Of a DNA stretch of 64,000 nucleotides, positions 35,087 to 45,045 are shown piece by piece. The translations under genes were made by a program, and so were the position numbers. How positions within the stretch are numbered: the stretch's first letter is position 1; the number at the start of each line of letters is the position of its first letter. Under the pieces are notes generated by a model. It worked only from the letters and a program-made list of their open reading frames with translations, was not told the DNA's origin and did no database searches. Source of the stretch: Opisthorchis felineus (Eukaryota > Platyhelminthes > Trematoda > Opisthorchiida > Opisthorchiidae); the NCBI GenBank assembly GCA_004794785.1, contig SJOL01006412.1, forward strand, positions 248,001 to 312,000, written 5' to 3'.

Positions 35087-36000
35087 TCAATCAGCATCCT
35101 ACCTGCAGACAAAGGACGCATAACCGTTATCATGGACAAATCTGACTGAGTAGACAAAGCAAAAGCTCTGCTCAACGACACTACCACGTATCGGCGTCTG
35201 GAGGATGACCAAACCAAAAAACTTGCGAACAAAATCAATAAAAGTCTGAAGCGACTGAAGGACCTCCAAAAGATCACAACCGAAGAATGAGAGCCAAGGA
35301 ATCCAATGCCCCACGTTTTTACGGATTTCCGAAAGTACACAAGGAGATCATACCAATACGGCCAATTGTGCCACTTCCAGGCACACCAACCTACAGCCTT
35401 GAAAATGAGCTATGAAGAAGGGTCAAGTATCTCATCAATGCGTCGCAGCACTCAATCATGAACGCACAACAATTCTTGGATAAACTAAAGAACGTGACAA
35501 TAGAAGAGGAGGAAACAATGGTTTCATTTATGTCAGCTCACTGTTCACATCAGTGGACCTCCATTCCGCAAAGACAACGGTCGCTGAACTACTGGACAGT
35601 CATGGACTTCCCAGCGGATCTCTAAGAAAAGAAGACATCTGTGAAATGCTCAACCCTCTGTTTGACCACATACTTCGAATTCAACGGTGAATACTACGAA
35701 CAACTGAAAAAAGTACCAATGGGCTCCCCAATTTCAGGGTTCATCGCCGAGATTGCAAAACAAAAACTAGAGAGGATCTTGCTACCAGATATCAACCCAA
35801 AACCGCGGGTACGTCATGTAGACGGTACCTTACTCATCATCAAAAAGAGCGGACTAAAACGAGCAATCCAATTAATATACAATGTCTCCGATGACATCAA
35901 GTTCACGATGGAAGAGGAAAACCACAACAAGCTGGCGGTTTTAGATGTCCCCGTCACAAGGTTGCCAAATGGACAAATGCAGGAAGAAGCCTAGAGAAAG
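35087..36000 (+). pseudogene. Penelope-type reverse transcriptase, inactivated
   Basis: Starts directly at the arm junction with LPADKGRITVIMDKSD. It then shows LNDTTTYRRL, RFYGFPKVHKEIIPIRPIV, an SLFTSVDL block (usually LFTNVPL-like) and, in the open stretch 35641-35994, YYEQLKKVPMGSPISGFIAE. The active-site block reads RHVDGTLLI instead of the usual YVDDTF, so the second catalytic Asp is Gly. DIKFTMEEE and LAVLDVPVTR follow. In-frame stops occur at about 35146 and 35288, and a frame change before 35641. The order is diagnostic of a Penelope RT; the copy cannot be active. Confidence 0.88.
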
Positions 36001-36276
36001 GCTACGCACACGGATCGAAATCTGAACTACCACAGCAACCACCCGAACTGTCGCGAACAGAGCTGCATTTGGAAACTATTCAAGCAAATTGAAACACATT
36101 GCAACACAGCAGAATCCAAGGCAAAAGAAGAGAAACGCTTATACAAAATCTTTCAAAGGAACGGTTACCCAAGGAATGTCGTCCGGAGATCTCTGAGAAA
36201 ATGCAGTTCAACCAACTCGGCAACCGGAAGCACAAGCAAAACGATCACACTGCCGTACATCAAAAACATTTCGGAG

Positions 36277-36558
36277 ATGACCGCAAGGATACTGCGACAG
36301 CATGCCATAAGAGCTGACAACAGACCAACGGACACGCTGCGAAGGGTACTATCAAAGCCAAGGGGGATAACTAATGCGATGGAGAAGAGAAACGTATTCT
36401 ACAAAATCCAATGCAAGGATTGTGAAAAGCACTGCGTGGGACAACCATGGAGGAAATTGCCGACCAGAGTCAACGAACACAAGCTCGCTACAAGGAGACA
36501 CGACCAACTCTCGCTCATCTCTGCACACGAAGATGGGGAAGGACACAAATTCGATTAG
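36277..36558 (+). CDS. Penelope GIY-YIG endonuclease domain, open frame
   Basis: A 93-codon open frame that would encode the C-terminal nicking domain of a Penelope polyprotein. Residues 1-30 (MTARILRQHAIRAD, RRVLSKPRGI) are the usual linker after TLPYIKNISE, which lies just upstream at 36252-36281. The GIY-YIG module follows: VFYKIQCKDCEKHCVGQ, with the CxxC pair typical of Penelope, then RKLPTRVNEHK with the catalytic Arg, then a HEDGEGHKFD end. The frame is part of a broken polyprotein rather than a gene with its own start. Confidence 0.7.
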   Translation: MTARILRQHAIRADNRPTDTLRRVLSKPRGITNAMEKRNVFYKIQCKDCEKHCVGQPWRKLPTRVNEHKLATRRHDQLSLISAHEDGEGHKFD

Positions 36559-37140
36559 AATAACGTCAGCATACTGGACCAGGCAAGAACAAAAAAGAAC
36601 GCGAGTTTGTAGAGGCGTGGTACCCCACTGATGGAGCAATAAACAGACACATTGAAACCGACCCTGTCTATCACCCTCTGAGGACAACGGAAGTCCAGAA
36701 CCATAGAACCCGGAGCCGATCAAGGATTCAATGAAGAAATCAATAGGACCACAAGCTACTAAAATATGAGGTATACCCCCAACCAATCAAACAACAGGGA
36801 AGCCGACCACGACGTAACACAGACCACGAACGGACCAACCGGAAGGAACAACAATGGACGGAAACTTCAGCGGTAGCGTAGCCGTGGGAAGCAAGAAATA
36901 CAAACCACAACGCAACACAGATTCTGATCGGACCAACCATAATCCAAGTGCGATGATTGTCAATGGCCGATCAGGTTACAGCGCAAAAGCCGCTCTTTGT
37001 AAACTATATAAACGCAAGCACGAAGAAAGGGACTACCCACCCAACAGCGCGCTGAAGATGTCTCCTCGGATGGTGACGAAACGTTTGCAAATCAATTGCC
37101 AAGCTCGGCGAACAGATCAACAGCCTCCCGATCAATTACC
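36365..37140 (+). repeat. right inverted arm of the Penelope-like element (776 bp)
   Basis: Begins inside the endonuclease coding region (after KPRG) and runs through the 3' non-coding region. It includes a TATA-like AACTATATAAACGC near 37001-37014 and a hammerhead-like CTGAAGA...GAAAC arrangement at 37052-37082. Pairing with the left arm could form a hairpin with a 1.28-kb loop that contains the RT. Confidence 0.9.
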
Positions 37141-37194
37141 AATTAATTCACCCGAGCTACCAATATTCCAACAAATTACCAACAGTTATCCCTA

Positions 37195-37915
37195 TCTTGG
37201 TAAGATATGGAGTGAAGAGTAAGTGTCTGGAGAATGGGACATGTCGACAGTTATCCCTATCTTCAAAGGGTTCGCGGACGCTGTGTAAAACCTATCGTGG
37301 CGTCAGCCTGTTAGCTCTGGCATCGAAGCTTCTCTCTGGTCTTATCCTTCGAAGGTTGACTGAACAAAAGGAGGGGCAGATCCGTGGAAACCAGGCTGGG
37401 TTTCGTCCTGCAAGAGGATGCATCGATCACGTTTTCACTTTCCGACAGTTTCCGGAACAGTGACATTATTTCCAGCGCCCGACAATGTTGTTTTCCTTGA
37501 CTTGAAAGCTGCCTTTGGCTCTGAGGACCGTCAGGCACTATGGCAGTGTCTGTGGAACAAAGGTGTCCCCCATAAATTCTTGACCCTCCTGAAGGCGCTA
37601 TACGCCAACTCCCGCGGCCGCGTGAAGGCTTCCGGGAAGCTCTCCCTCGAGTTCACCACATCAAGTGGTGCCAAAATAAACTGTTACCATTCACCTTTCC
37701 TCTTCAATTTCGTCACTGATACGATAACGGAAGGCTCATTATTACCAACTATTGACTGTGGGGTCGAAGGTTTCCAGGGGAGTTCGCTCGCGGATATCAC
37801 TTACAGAAAAACTAATGCCCCCCTTGGACCTCACGCCACCACAGTGCAATGAGTAATCTAAACAATCTGAATAATTCTGCCTCTCGGTCTAGCGTTTGCC
37901 TCGCACACTGCACCA
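37195..37915 (+). mobile_element. RTE-2 (SR2-like) LINE fragment: RT domain
   Basis: Starting with KIWSEE and STVIPIFK, three frames together give the RTE reverse transcriptase. The blocks are TYRGVSLLALASKLLSG, GNQAGFRPARGCIDHVFT, NVVFLDLKAAFGSEDRQAL (catalytic motif A present), KALYANSRGRVKASGKLS, TTSSGAKIN (usually SGVRQGCPLSP, damaged) and SPFLFNFVTDTI. The YADD region reads SLADITYRK and is destroyed. It ends in NNLNNSAS at about 37890 before joining gypsy DNA. Longest open piece: 37418-37852. Confidence 0.82.
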
Positions 37916-37942
37916 GCGGGATTTTTCAGCTTATGTTTGATA

Positions 37943-38659
37943 TCATCGGTGTTTCCTGGGCCTTTTTCGGAGCTCTGATCTTGAATTACGAAACCCAGGT
38001 AAGTTATTGGCAGCATGAAGAAGGTGCATTCTTCTCGGGGTACTCAAGCCATACCTTTGTATACGACCAAGCACGTTATCGCAGCGCTGCCACAATTCTT
38101 CGGGGTTGGAACCCATGACGATGCGATCGTCTAAACAGTCAGCAACCCGTGGGACATCCTGCAACGTTGTGTCCATGATCCGCTGATATATGGCTGGCGC
38201 AGTCTTAACACCGAATTGCAGTCGGGAGCAGACCGCGGTGCGTATCGACGGTCAAAATGCTTGGGATTCTTCGTTGACTTCAGACTAGAGGTGAGCAGCG
38301 GCCAAACCCAAATTCCGCGAAGTATTGCCCCCATTCACTTTCGCGAACAAGTCACCCAGAAGTGGTGGAGTGTACTGATGGGTATCCAGTGCAGCACTGA
38401 GACCGCTCAGCGAAGTCTGCACGCAACCGGATGGTCCCATCAACCTTCTTTATCAACACGGTGTGTCCCACACACGGGTGCTGGTTGGTTGGGGAACACC
38501 AGCCTTATTTTGTCGGTCCAGTTCCTGGTCAACGACGGGTAAGGCTGCATGTATTACTGGACATTTTGGCCTGAAAAAATGGTTTGGCACTGGGGAGGAG
38601 GCGCAGTCTGGCTCTTGCTTCTGTACATCGTCGAAGCTCGTCGGCGAATATAAACGCAT
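37943..38659 (-). pseudogene. gypsy reverse transcriptase fragments
   Basis: 38659-38453 gives RPKCPVIHAALPVVDQELDR (the start of RT). The middle (38334-38131) is shifted, with FGVKTAPAIYQRIMD readable in a neighbouring frame. 38176-37943 contains VADCLDDRIVMGSNPEE, the YLDD active-site block with Tyr changed to Cys but both Asp kept. It is truncated directly after the palm domain. Confidence 0.8.
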
Positions 38660-38816
38660 ACCGTTGTAGGAGGTCCACAGGTGAACGCTTAAGTAGGTGA
38701 ATTTGTTCGAGGGCTTCCGAGTGCCGCCTGTGTGAAGCTGCAGAAAGAATTACTCGGCATTCCCAGCGGATTTAGTTTATCGATCCAATAAAGCCCCATG
38801 AGATCAATTCGAGTCA

Positions 38817-39143
38817 TCATGACAGGTAGCACGTGGCTTGTGCCATCGAGCCTTTGGAGCTTGTGGAGCAGCCAAACTTGACATTCAATTTCAACTCACT
38901 GCCAGAAGCATTATGGGCCCAATGGTCAGTCGGTTTCACATGCGGCTTACCAAATCGTTTCCACGTTCGTTCACTGAGCAGCGTGATGTGGGAGCCCAAA
39001 TCAAGCTGCAAGTAAACTGGAATGCTGTTGATACGCACCATCACAAACTTTCTCCAGTAAACAAAAACAACTTTCAATGTCGCCATCACCGGGTTAGACC
39101 GCGATTTGTGAGCCGCACGGTGGTGTGCTGGTGGGTGCGGCAT
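38817..39143 (-). pseudogene. gypsy aspartic protease, active site mutated
   Basis: A 108-codon frame containing VMVRINSIPVYLQLDLGSHI then LLSERTWKRFGKP. In functional family members the active-site triplet is Asp-Thr-Gly followed by Ser-Asp; here it reads Asp-Leu-Gly-Ser-His. The catalytic Asp remains but the flanking Thr is lost. Confidence 0.75.
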
Positions 39144-39149
39144 CTGATA

Positions 39150-39860
39150 TCAACAAAAGTATTGATGACCACCTGGAACAGATATGAGGCTGAAACTGGC
39201 AATAACGAGCCAAATGCCACTCAGCGCAATGCCAGCAACTTGTGGGAGGCTTGCCCCGTTTTCGACTAAATTTTTTGGGACGTTTGAGTTGATTGCGTGG
39301 ACACGACTGCTTGAAGTACCAGGTGACCTACTAGTCATAGCCGTATCTTGCTTCAGGTTGATGAGAAGTTGACATTTGGCGGTTAGGCTCTGCAACGTAG
39401 TTTTAGTATCCTGTTCAATTCTGTGAAGCAGCCGGGTTCTGATGTGTGCATCTTGGGACGAATGGCGACCGGATACAAAAGTGAGGCACTTGAACTGCTT
39501 TTCCTTCAATGAGCTGAGCTTGAAACGCTCGCATTCCCGGTTGACAACACCAGCAAAAGTGATGAAATAGTCATCCCCTTTCTTTACCAGCTTGAGGTAT
39601 TGGTAGGGATGTTTGATCGCAGAATATCTGGGACAGTGTTATGACCGTTGCATCAAAGCTGTGATTGCAGGGCAGCTTGAGGGGAATGAAGTTCGTGTAC
39701 AGTTCATGCCCCGGTGTGACGAGTTTTTCCAGCAATCGGTCATCGAACTTGGAAAAATCAGTTTTAAACATGTCTTGTTACCGCTTGAACCAGGAGTCAA
39801 AAGTATGACCAGAAAGAGTGTCGAATGTGAACTCCGTGATTGAGGCTGCGGCTACATCGG
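39150..39860 (-). pseudogene. gypsy gag fragments
   Basis: Two open pieces. 39771-39571 begins MFKTDFSKFDDRLLEKL and continues with FDATVITLSQIFCDQTSL. 39509-39150 has KCLTFVSGRHSSQDAHIRTR and LTAKCQLLINLKQDTA. These match the capsid-like region of flatworm gypsy gag proteins. The CCHC knuckle expected near 39200 is not readable in one frame. Non-catalytic structural protein, inactivated. Confidence 0.65.
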
Positions 39861-40484
39861 CTGAAGAAACAGAAGGCTCACTGGTACTGGCTGTCGGTGT
39901 CTGCATGTGCCGTCTCTGGTTCAGTGGTTCAATGACCTTCACTTGCGTTTCTTTAAAGTACCTTTGTTGCCGCTACAATAATTCTCGCAGCTGACTAAAT
40001 TCGATAGACGTCGTGGATTACTACTCGCCAATTGTAATAGCGGCAATTACTCAGCTTAGTCCCGGGTCTTTGCTTTCCAAGCTAGCGTTTCCGCCAAAAG
40101 CACGAAAGGTGCACGTGTATTAACGTCCAAAACAGGTCAAAAACACATGTACAGCGAGTCGTTTATTAAGTGAATGCGACAACAACTTTCTGATAGTTCT
40201 GACGCCTTTGGTATTAAGCAGATACTGGATCATGATTGGCTGCTGGTCCAAACTTCCGACCAATGAGAGCTCGGCTTGATGATGGACTGGCAAGCTGTCC
40301 TATCTTTTGGCCGATCGGCTGTGGGGTGTGCTTCTTGGCTGTAGCAGCGCCCGCTGCTACGCTTCACACAAAAAATCTAATTGAGCCTTAACACGTATTC
40401 AGGAGCTTACTCTGAAGCAGTCCGGTTCCGTGCAGTGCTAAACTCCAGCGACGGCATTTCACACACGGACCCTAGCAGCACACG
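39861..40484. other. stretch without a recognised gene
   Basis: Follows the gypsy gag start. It could hold the leader and 5' LTR of that element, but only one copy is present and no boundary can be set. No RNA gene or protein domain seen. Confidence 0.4.
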
Positions 40485-41040
40485 CAGGCCGAAGTAACCG
40501 AGTTTTCCGGTTACGTAACCGTCTAATAACCACCTTTTATGGTTATCAGGTGGTTATTTGCACCATCATAACCGTGTTTTCTGGTTATTGGACGGCTAAA
40601 TAACCGTCATTAGACCGCATTTCAACGCCCGATAATGGTGAAATACCCACCATATTACCTATTCTACCGCGTTATTCCGGCGTAACATCGCATACGTAAC
40701 CTCCCAATAACCGCATTGTAGGGCTACAGACGTTGAATAACGGTGCCGTAGCGTAGTTCTTCCTAGATGGACTATTTGACGGCTTCCGAACCACTTATTA
40801 ATCGAGTTTTACGGTTGAATAACCCTGAAGAACAGTTTGTGGCTAACAACCGCAACATGACTGTAACGTTACGACCTATACTGGTAACCACACGGTTAAG
40901 CGTGCAAATCATCGGACCCGTTGCAGGAAATAAGGCCTGATAACGGAATCTCCACACGTTGCTGCCCATCAACCTTCTGGCCGCCTAAGGAGATGGTTCA
41001 ATAACCCTGTTGATCCGGTGTCATCACCGTTTACGCAGAG
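40485..41040. repeat. cluster of TAACC/TAACCG-type motifs in both orientations
   Basis: The short motif (A)ATAACC, often followed by G, and its reverse complement (C)GGTTATT occur more than a dozen times in about 550 bp, irregularly spaced. Examples: near 40515, 40530, 40552, 40568, 40583, 40600, 40698, 40733, 40817 and 41010. Spacers are unrelated. A second small cluster with the same motif (ATAACCGAC twice, TTAACCG once) lies at 42918-42962, on the other side of the transposase at 41225-42460. The pattern resembles subterminal repeats of EnSpm/CACTA elements, which bind transposase; that role is inference. Confidence 0.55.
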
Positions 41041-41224
41041 CACTTAGAGAACGGAAAACAAGGATAAAAAAATATACTGAATGTACAAAAATAAATGTTT
41101 CACAATTAAACCACGTCAGTCCGAAGGCAAGTCCAGTGTCATAATCCCGGCTTCCTGGTTCAATGCAGACGCCTGAAACAGTGACAAAACATACGTATAG
41201 GCATTCGATGTATCAAGTCGGTTA

Positions 41225-42460
41225 CTACCGATTAACTTGTCCAGGTGCAAAATCGAAACTTACTGCCAACTGATCCAGGCGCGTTCTCTGGGCCAGTCGG
41301 TGCCGTGCGTTACCGAACCACTTTTGGATTTCTTTGTCCAAATCCTGTCGGGTGCAGTCTTTGGAAACCGGGTCACTGAGGATTGTTTCTGAAATGACAG
41401 TTAGCAAACTATCTCTGATCACTTCGATCAAGGTGCAGAGTCTTGTGTAGTGACACATGTTTCAAGGGGAATCCCACATCGCAATCTGCATAGTTACCTG
41501 GGACGTTTGTGAGATACGGTCCTGACTCCTGCAGGCGTTTATAAATCTGCCGAACAGGATATGGGGGACTTTGTACCAGGCGCTTAAGTGTGAACATGTA
41601 AGGCTCATAAGGGAATGCTGCAAAATTGTCCAGAGGCCCGTGAGACGAGACGTCGTCCAGCAAGTGCAGCAGACAATGGACATTGTACACCATCTCCTGC
41701 AACCCATACAGTTTCTGGAACTTGTCAACAAATACCATCAACAGTTGTCGTGAATAATCAAGGCGGGAAACAGAATAGCGACGATGGGAAAGTAAATATA
41801 AATATAAATAAATGTATAAAATTTTGATAACGTTCATAGGGAAGAGTGCCAATAAACACAATCGGACCAATGTAAAACAGCAGTTGACGAAACTGTCGCT
41901 TTCCACTGTTTGTACAGTGTAATTTCCCGGCACTTACGCGGGAAATCAACGGGCATATGGGCATGTATATTTCTAATCATGTGATCTACCCTGCTCAAGC
42001 CAGCAAGCCCGATGCGTACGGACTCCTCCATAAAGACCAACAAGGAATACCGGGCTTGTCAAAGGCCGCACAATACGTGCCAATATCGGCCAGATTACGG
42101 CGGTACCGTTATTGTGCAGCTTCGTTCCATCTACACTCATATGTAAATGGATAATATGAGTTTGCGGTGGCAAGTAAGTCGGCAAAAACCGGCCAAGCCC
42201 GTTCGCAATACCCAAGTGGATGTATTCCCCTGGGGGGACTTTTCTAGTTGGACACGACTGGGGCGTTCTCATCAGTGTCCGCGCGTCTCGAGGCAGTTCC
42301 GGAAGCTTATGCTGCAGTGATACAAGCAGGCGATTCACTGTACTGAAAGGGACACTGGTCGAGATCGTTCAGTCTCGGAAAATGTCCGCCAAACTAGGCT
42401 GGAACTTATTCTCCTCTTCATTTTCCGCCTCCATTTGTTGTTCGTTGACTTAGAACATTA
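41225..42460 (-). pseudogene. EnSpm/CACTA-like transposase remnant
   Basis: Minus-strand blocks in order: an acidic leader plus FQPSLADIFRD and STVNRLLVSLQHKLPELPRD, then DARTLMRTPQ, PGEYIHLGIANGLGRFLP (usually Y-HFGL-NGL), the SVDGTKLHNNGTAVIWPILA block (usually VDGLPLSKSS-FWPIL) and a VGLYGG block. It continues with HAHMPVDFPRK and, in another frame, FRQLLFYIGPIVF (the FRQFLLYTGPVVL block), DYSRQLLMVFVDKFQKLYG, YNVHCLLHLLDDV, FAAFPYEPYMFTLKRLV. These are hallmarks of an animal EnSpm-like transposase. Several frameshifts and an in-frame stop make it inactive. The 41225-41458 frame may be the C-terminal tail. Confidence 0.7.
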
Positions 42461-42952
42461 GTCGTCTGAAAGCATTTTCACACTGTGCCGTGAATCAATC
42501 ACGTGTGTTGTACGATTAAGTCGCGTGCGTTCATCGAATTGGGTGGTTCTTCCAACGCTAAGTCTCTAGCACGCTTTATTTTGAGGTCAACTGACCACCT
42601 AGAAATAAGCAAACCACTCTTGGAAGGCTACAGTAGTCACATGTATACAAGCAGTCATGACTTACCATTACTTCAGATAAAAATCCTCAGAAACGGAGAC
42701 AGCAGCAACGTAGGTCCGCGGCAATCCAGGAAAAGGGGTTGGCGGCTACGGCCACTTACCTAAACATTGATGCAGATAAACAAAAAATGTCAGAACGGGT
42801 TTCTGAAAATCACTTGGAATAATGCATTTATGTTTCATGCCAACACTTTATATGATAAGAAACACTTACGTGAATAAGTGTGGCAACAACTTCATGATGA
42901 TTGGGTGAGAGCTACAGCGTTAAATAACCGACTTTAACCGCCATATAACCGA

Positions 42953-43219
42953 CTAATAGCCGAGTTGTATACAATTATCAACATACCGACGACCCTTTTC
43001 AGTAGCGTTCCAGTGTGAACGCGCATGTACGCATTTGTACACCATGAACGCATAACAGACTGATGGTGGGAGTACTTCACCCATATTCTGTTCATATTTT
43101 GCCGCCGACAAACTGTGTCGGCGGGCATAACACATGCCTGTTCCCCGTTGGAATTCTCGCAGCTTGGACTCGAATTCCGCGAAGGAACCACACTCACGAC
43201 TGGGAAAGTACTCCAACAT
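42953..43219 (-). pseudogene. possible MULE/SWIM-transposase N-terminal domain fragment
   Basis: An 88-codon frame: CGSFAEFESKLREFQRGTG, RRHSLSAAKYEQN, SVCYAFMVYKCVHARSH. The pattern (a -SF-EL---L--F---T opening, then a Tyr-Val--Y-C-H block) resembles the N-terminal domain shared by zinc-finger SWIM proteins and MULE-type transposases. Only the N-terminal piece is present; no catalytic part was found downstream. The short TAACCG cluster at 42918-42962 overlaps its 3' end. Confidence 0.35.
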
Positions 43220-43765
43220 CTGTCTGGTTACGTTGCGTTCATCCGAGGATAAGTTCTGCGAACCTACAAGACATTATACTACAAAAAACATCTTACTTGA
43301 CAGCAATCCACTGGAAGAGGTACTTGGTTTCGGCATAATAGTCACCGGCCGTACCGTCATTTATACCGTACTGGTCGCCTTTGACATGTCGTGGGCACCC
43401 TGACCGCAAGCGGAACAAGCTAGGAATGACCATTTGTAGCTCCGCACTGGTTTATATACCATCCTAACATAGGGCCCCTATGGCCTTGAGACACCAGAAG
43501 CCCGGTCCAGACCGCAAGACGCTAACTGTGGCCGAGTTGTGACGCTAGGGGAGCCACAGACCTACTTTCGGCTGCGTTATGGTGTCCGCGAGAGGTCATT
43601 TTTGATAATAACCGGTCCATTTTTCAGGAAACGCAATCCAGAATACTCGTCAACTGGTGAAGTGGTTGAGAAACACCGACTCCAGAGAGCTTCCAAAAAG
43701 TTCACCCACTTAACCCCTCCGTGCCACCGGTGGCGTGTTTACTGGGGCCTAACTGCGAGCGTTAA
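43220..43765. other. stretch without a recognised gene
   Basis: Short open frames only, no motif recognised. It separates the possible MULE fragment from the next RTE-2 fragment. Confidence 0.4.
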
Positions 43766-43769
43766 AGCG

Positions 43770-44940
43770 GTATCGGTGCAGAATTCCACCCAAAACACCT
43801 GCAACGTTTAAAGTCCTGCTGCAAGACTGGATGTGCTCGAACCCAACCTGATGCTTGCGGATTATTTGATTGAGGTAGTAGAAAAGTTTGTCTAACTGGG
43901 CAGCAGTATCAGTCCCGGTGGTCTCGCGAAGGATGGTATTTCTATCCTGATTCGGAAGGCCAGGGCAGGCTTTTTGAACTTGTGTCACCTGTTGCATAGG
44001 CGTAACATCAGCTTATCCATCAAGAGTGGAGCTTATAATGCTGCGCTGCGCTGCATATTATATCAGAAATATGGCAGCTGTGCGCTGAGGACGCCAAAAG
44101 ATTTCCAGTGTTCAACCATCTGTGCCTTCGGAGTGTTCCCCGAGTCTAGTGGGAACACCGGATCAGTAATGCTGAAGTACGTCGAATGGCTTTCGGAAGA
44201 AGTAACTCGCCGACGATAGATGAACTGCTTACACTCCATGAGTTGCGATGGCTGGCTGGTTGCGAGATGGCTCAGTGGTTAGAGCGCGAATCTACTGACC
44301 AGAAGGTCCGTGGTTCGAATCCGAACTCTGAAACTTGACTTCTCCCTAGGCTTGGGCAACCTGGCAGTATCCCAGCCGTCGTGCTTCCTTCGGGAGGCAT
44401 GGCATCTAGGCACCGAAAGGGTGTTACAGCTGGACGATTATCTAATTTTTTATCCATAGGTTGCGTGAACTTGGTCACGTGCTCCGTATGCCAATCAACC
44501 GACGTCTTCGAAGGGCACTTTTTGGAAAACCATGGGAAGGGTGGAAACGAGTCAGAGTCAGTCAAGTCAAACAATGACTTGGCAGCGAAGTATTAAAGCC
44601 ATTACCAAAAAAACTCAACTGGGCTGGCCATTTCCATCTCCCTGGATGCGAACCCTGAGGCGGCACTTATTAATGGCTAGAGACGTCGTCAGCCATAGCC
44701 CCGTCGCGCCCTCAATGGCACCCATACATCCAAGCTATTGCCTTCAATGCGTAACTCTCCTCCCAACCTCCTAAATGAAAAGTTCACTGACGCCTGTATT
44801 TTCGCATCAATTATATCAGCTACCTCCCCCAATGCTCATCTATCTAGCTCAATTCCTCAAATCAAAACTGGCAGCTATAACCGCTGTACGACAAGTACGC
44901 GCTTTTTACAGTTGATAATGATTTTCGACCGTTGCTTGGG
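43770..44940 (+). mobile_element. RTE-2 LINE 3' fragment, split by a SINE
   Basis: Shifted plus frames read KVLLQDWMCSNPTLMLADYL, VVEKFVYLGSSISPGGLAKD and IRKARAGFLNLCHLLHRR (the RTE post-RT region). A block related to NSEVRRR, SPTIDELLTLHELRW and, beyond the SINE (44265-44458), a further [16 protein letters not shown] block and a [10 protein letters not shown] block follow. It ends in a CTGTACGACAAGTACGCG-type 3' UTR landmark and TGATAATGAT near 44925. The YADD part is missing, so this is a 5'-truncated insertion. Confidence 0.8.
44265..44458 (+). mobile_element. tRNA-derived SINE, copy A
   Basis: The tRNA-like head has a box A (TGGCTCAGTGGTTAGAGC, starting 44268) and a perfect box B (GGTTCGAATCC, 44312-44322). 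The body carries the family landmark GGCTTGGGCAACCTGGCAGT and later CACCGAAAGGGTG, with an AT-rich tail. It interrupts the RTE-2 fragment and is flanked by GGTTGCG at 44258-44264 and 44459-44465. RNA polymerase III promoters of this type drive SINE transcription; LINE-encoded enzymes copy them. Confidence 0.85.
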
Positions 44941-45045
44941 TAACCTGGTAGTATCTGAGTCCTGGTACTTCCTTCGAGTTGCTTTGCAGTCATGCACCGA
45001 AACCGTGCTACAGCTGAACAACTATGTTTTGTTCCTCTGCCTCTC
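44931..45045 (+). mobile_element. SINE copy B, body only
   Basis: Starts with TTGCTTGGGTAACCTGGTAG, then CTTCCTTCG and CACCGAAACCGTGCTACAGC, matching the body of copy A. The tRNA-like head is absent. It begins within a few bases of the 3' end of the RTE-2 fragment. Confidence 0.7.

Larger units (their letters stand above)
34311..37181 (+). mobile_element. Penelope-like element with inverted terminal copies
   Basis: The body carries a Penelope-type RT (35087-36000) followed by a GIY-YIG endonuclease (to 36558) and a 3' region to about 37140. The left part (34311-35086) is an inverted copy of the endonuclease plus 3' region. This fits the known habit of Penelope elements of carrying pseudo-LTRs in direct or inverted orientation. 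The RT has stops and a damaged active site; the endonuclease frame is open. The tail 37141-37181 is AT-rich and present only on the right. Membership is secure from PADKGR, RFYGFPKVHKE, PMGSPISG and the endonuclease block. Confidence 0.88.
37940..39860 (-). mobile_element. Ty3/gypsy LTR-retrotransposon fragment (gag, protease, RT)
   Basis: Minus-strand order is gag (39860-39150), aspartic protease (39143-38817), reverse transcriptase (38659-37943). The element stops within RT at about 37940, so RNase H, integrase and the 3' LTR are missing. No 5' LTR or primer-binding site could be defined above 39860. Frameshifts separate every domain. Confidence 0.82.

Noticed and set aside
34665..35123. 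152-codon plus-strand open frame as a gene (also at 36352-36786 minus)
   Set aside because: It is the antisense of the Penelope endonuclease and 3' region and appears twice only because of the inverted arms.
44262..44330. functional tRNA gene
   Set aside because: Boxes A and B are good, but the acceptor stem does not close and the same body follows in other copies, so it is a SINE head.
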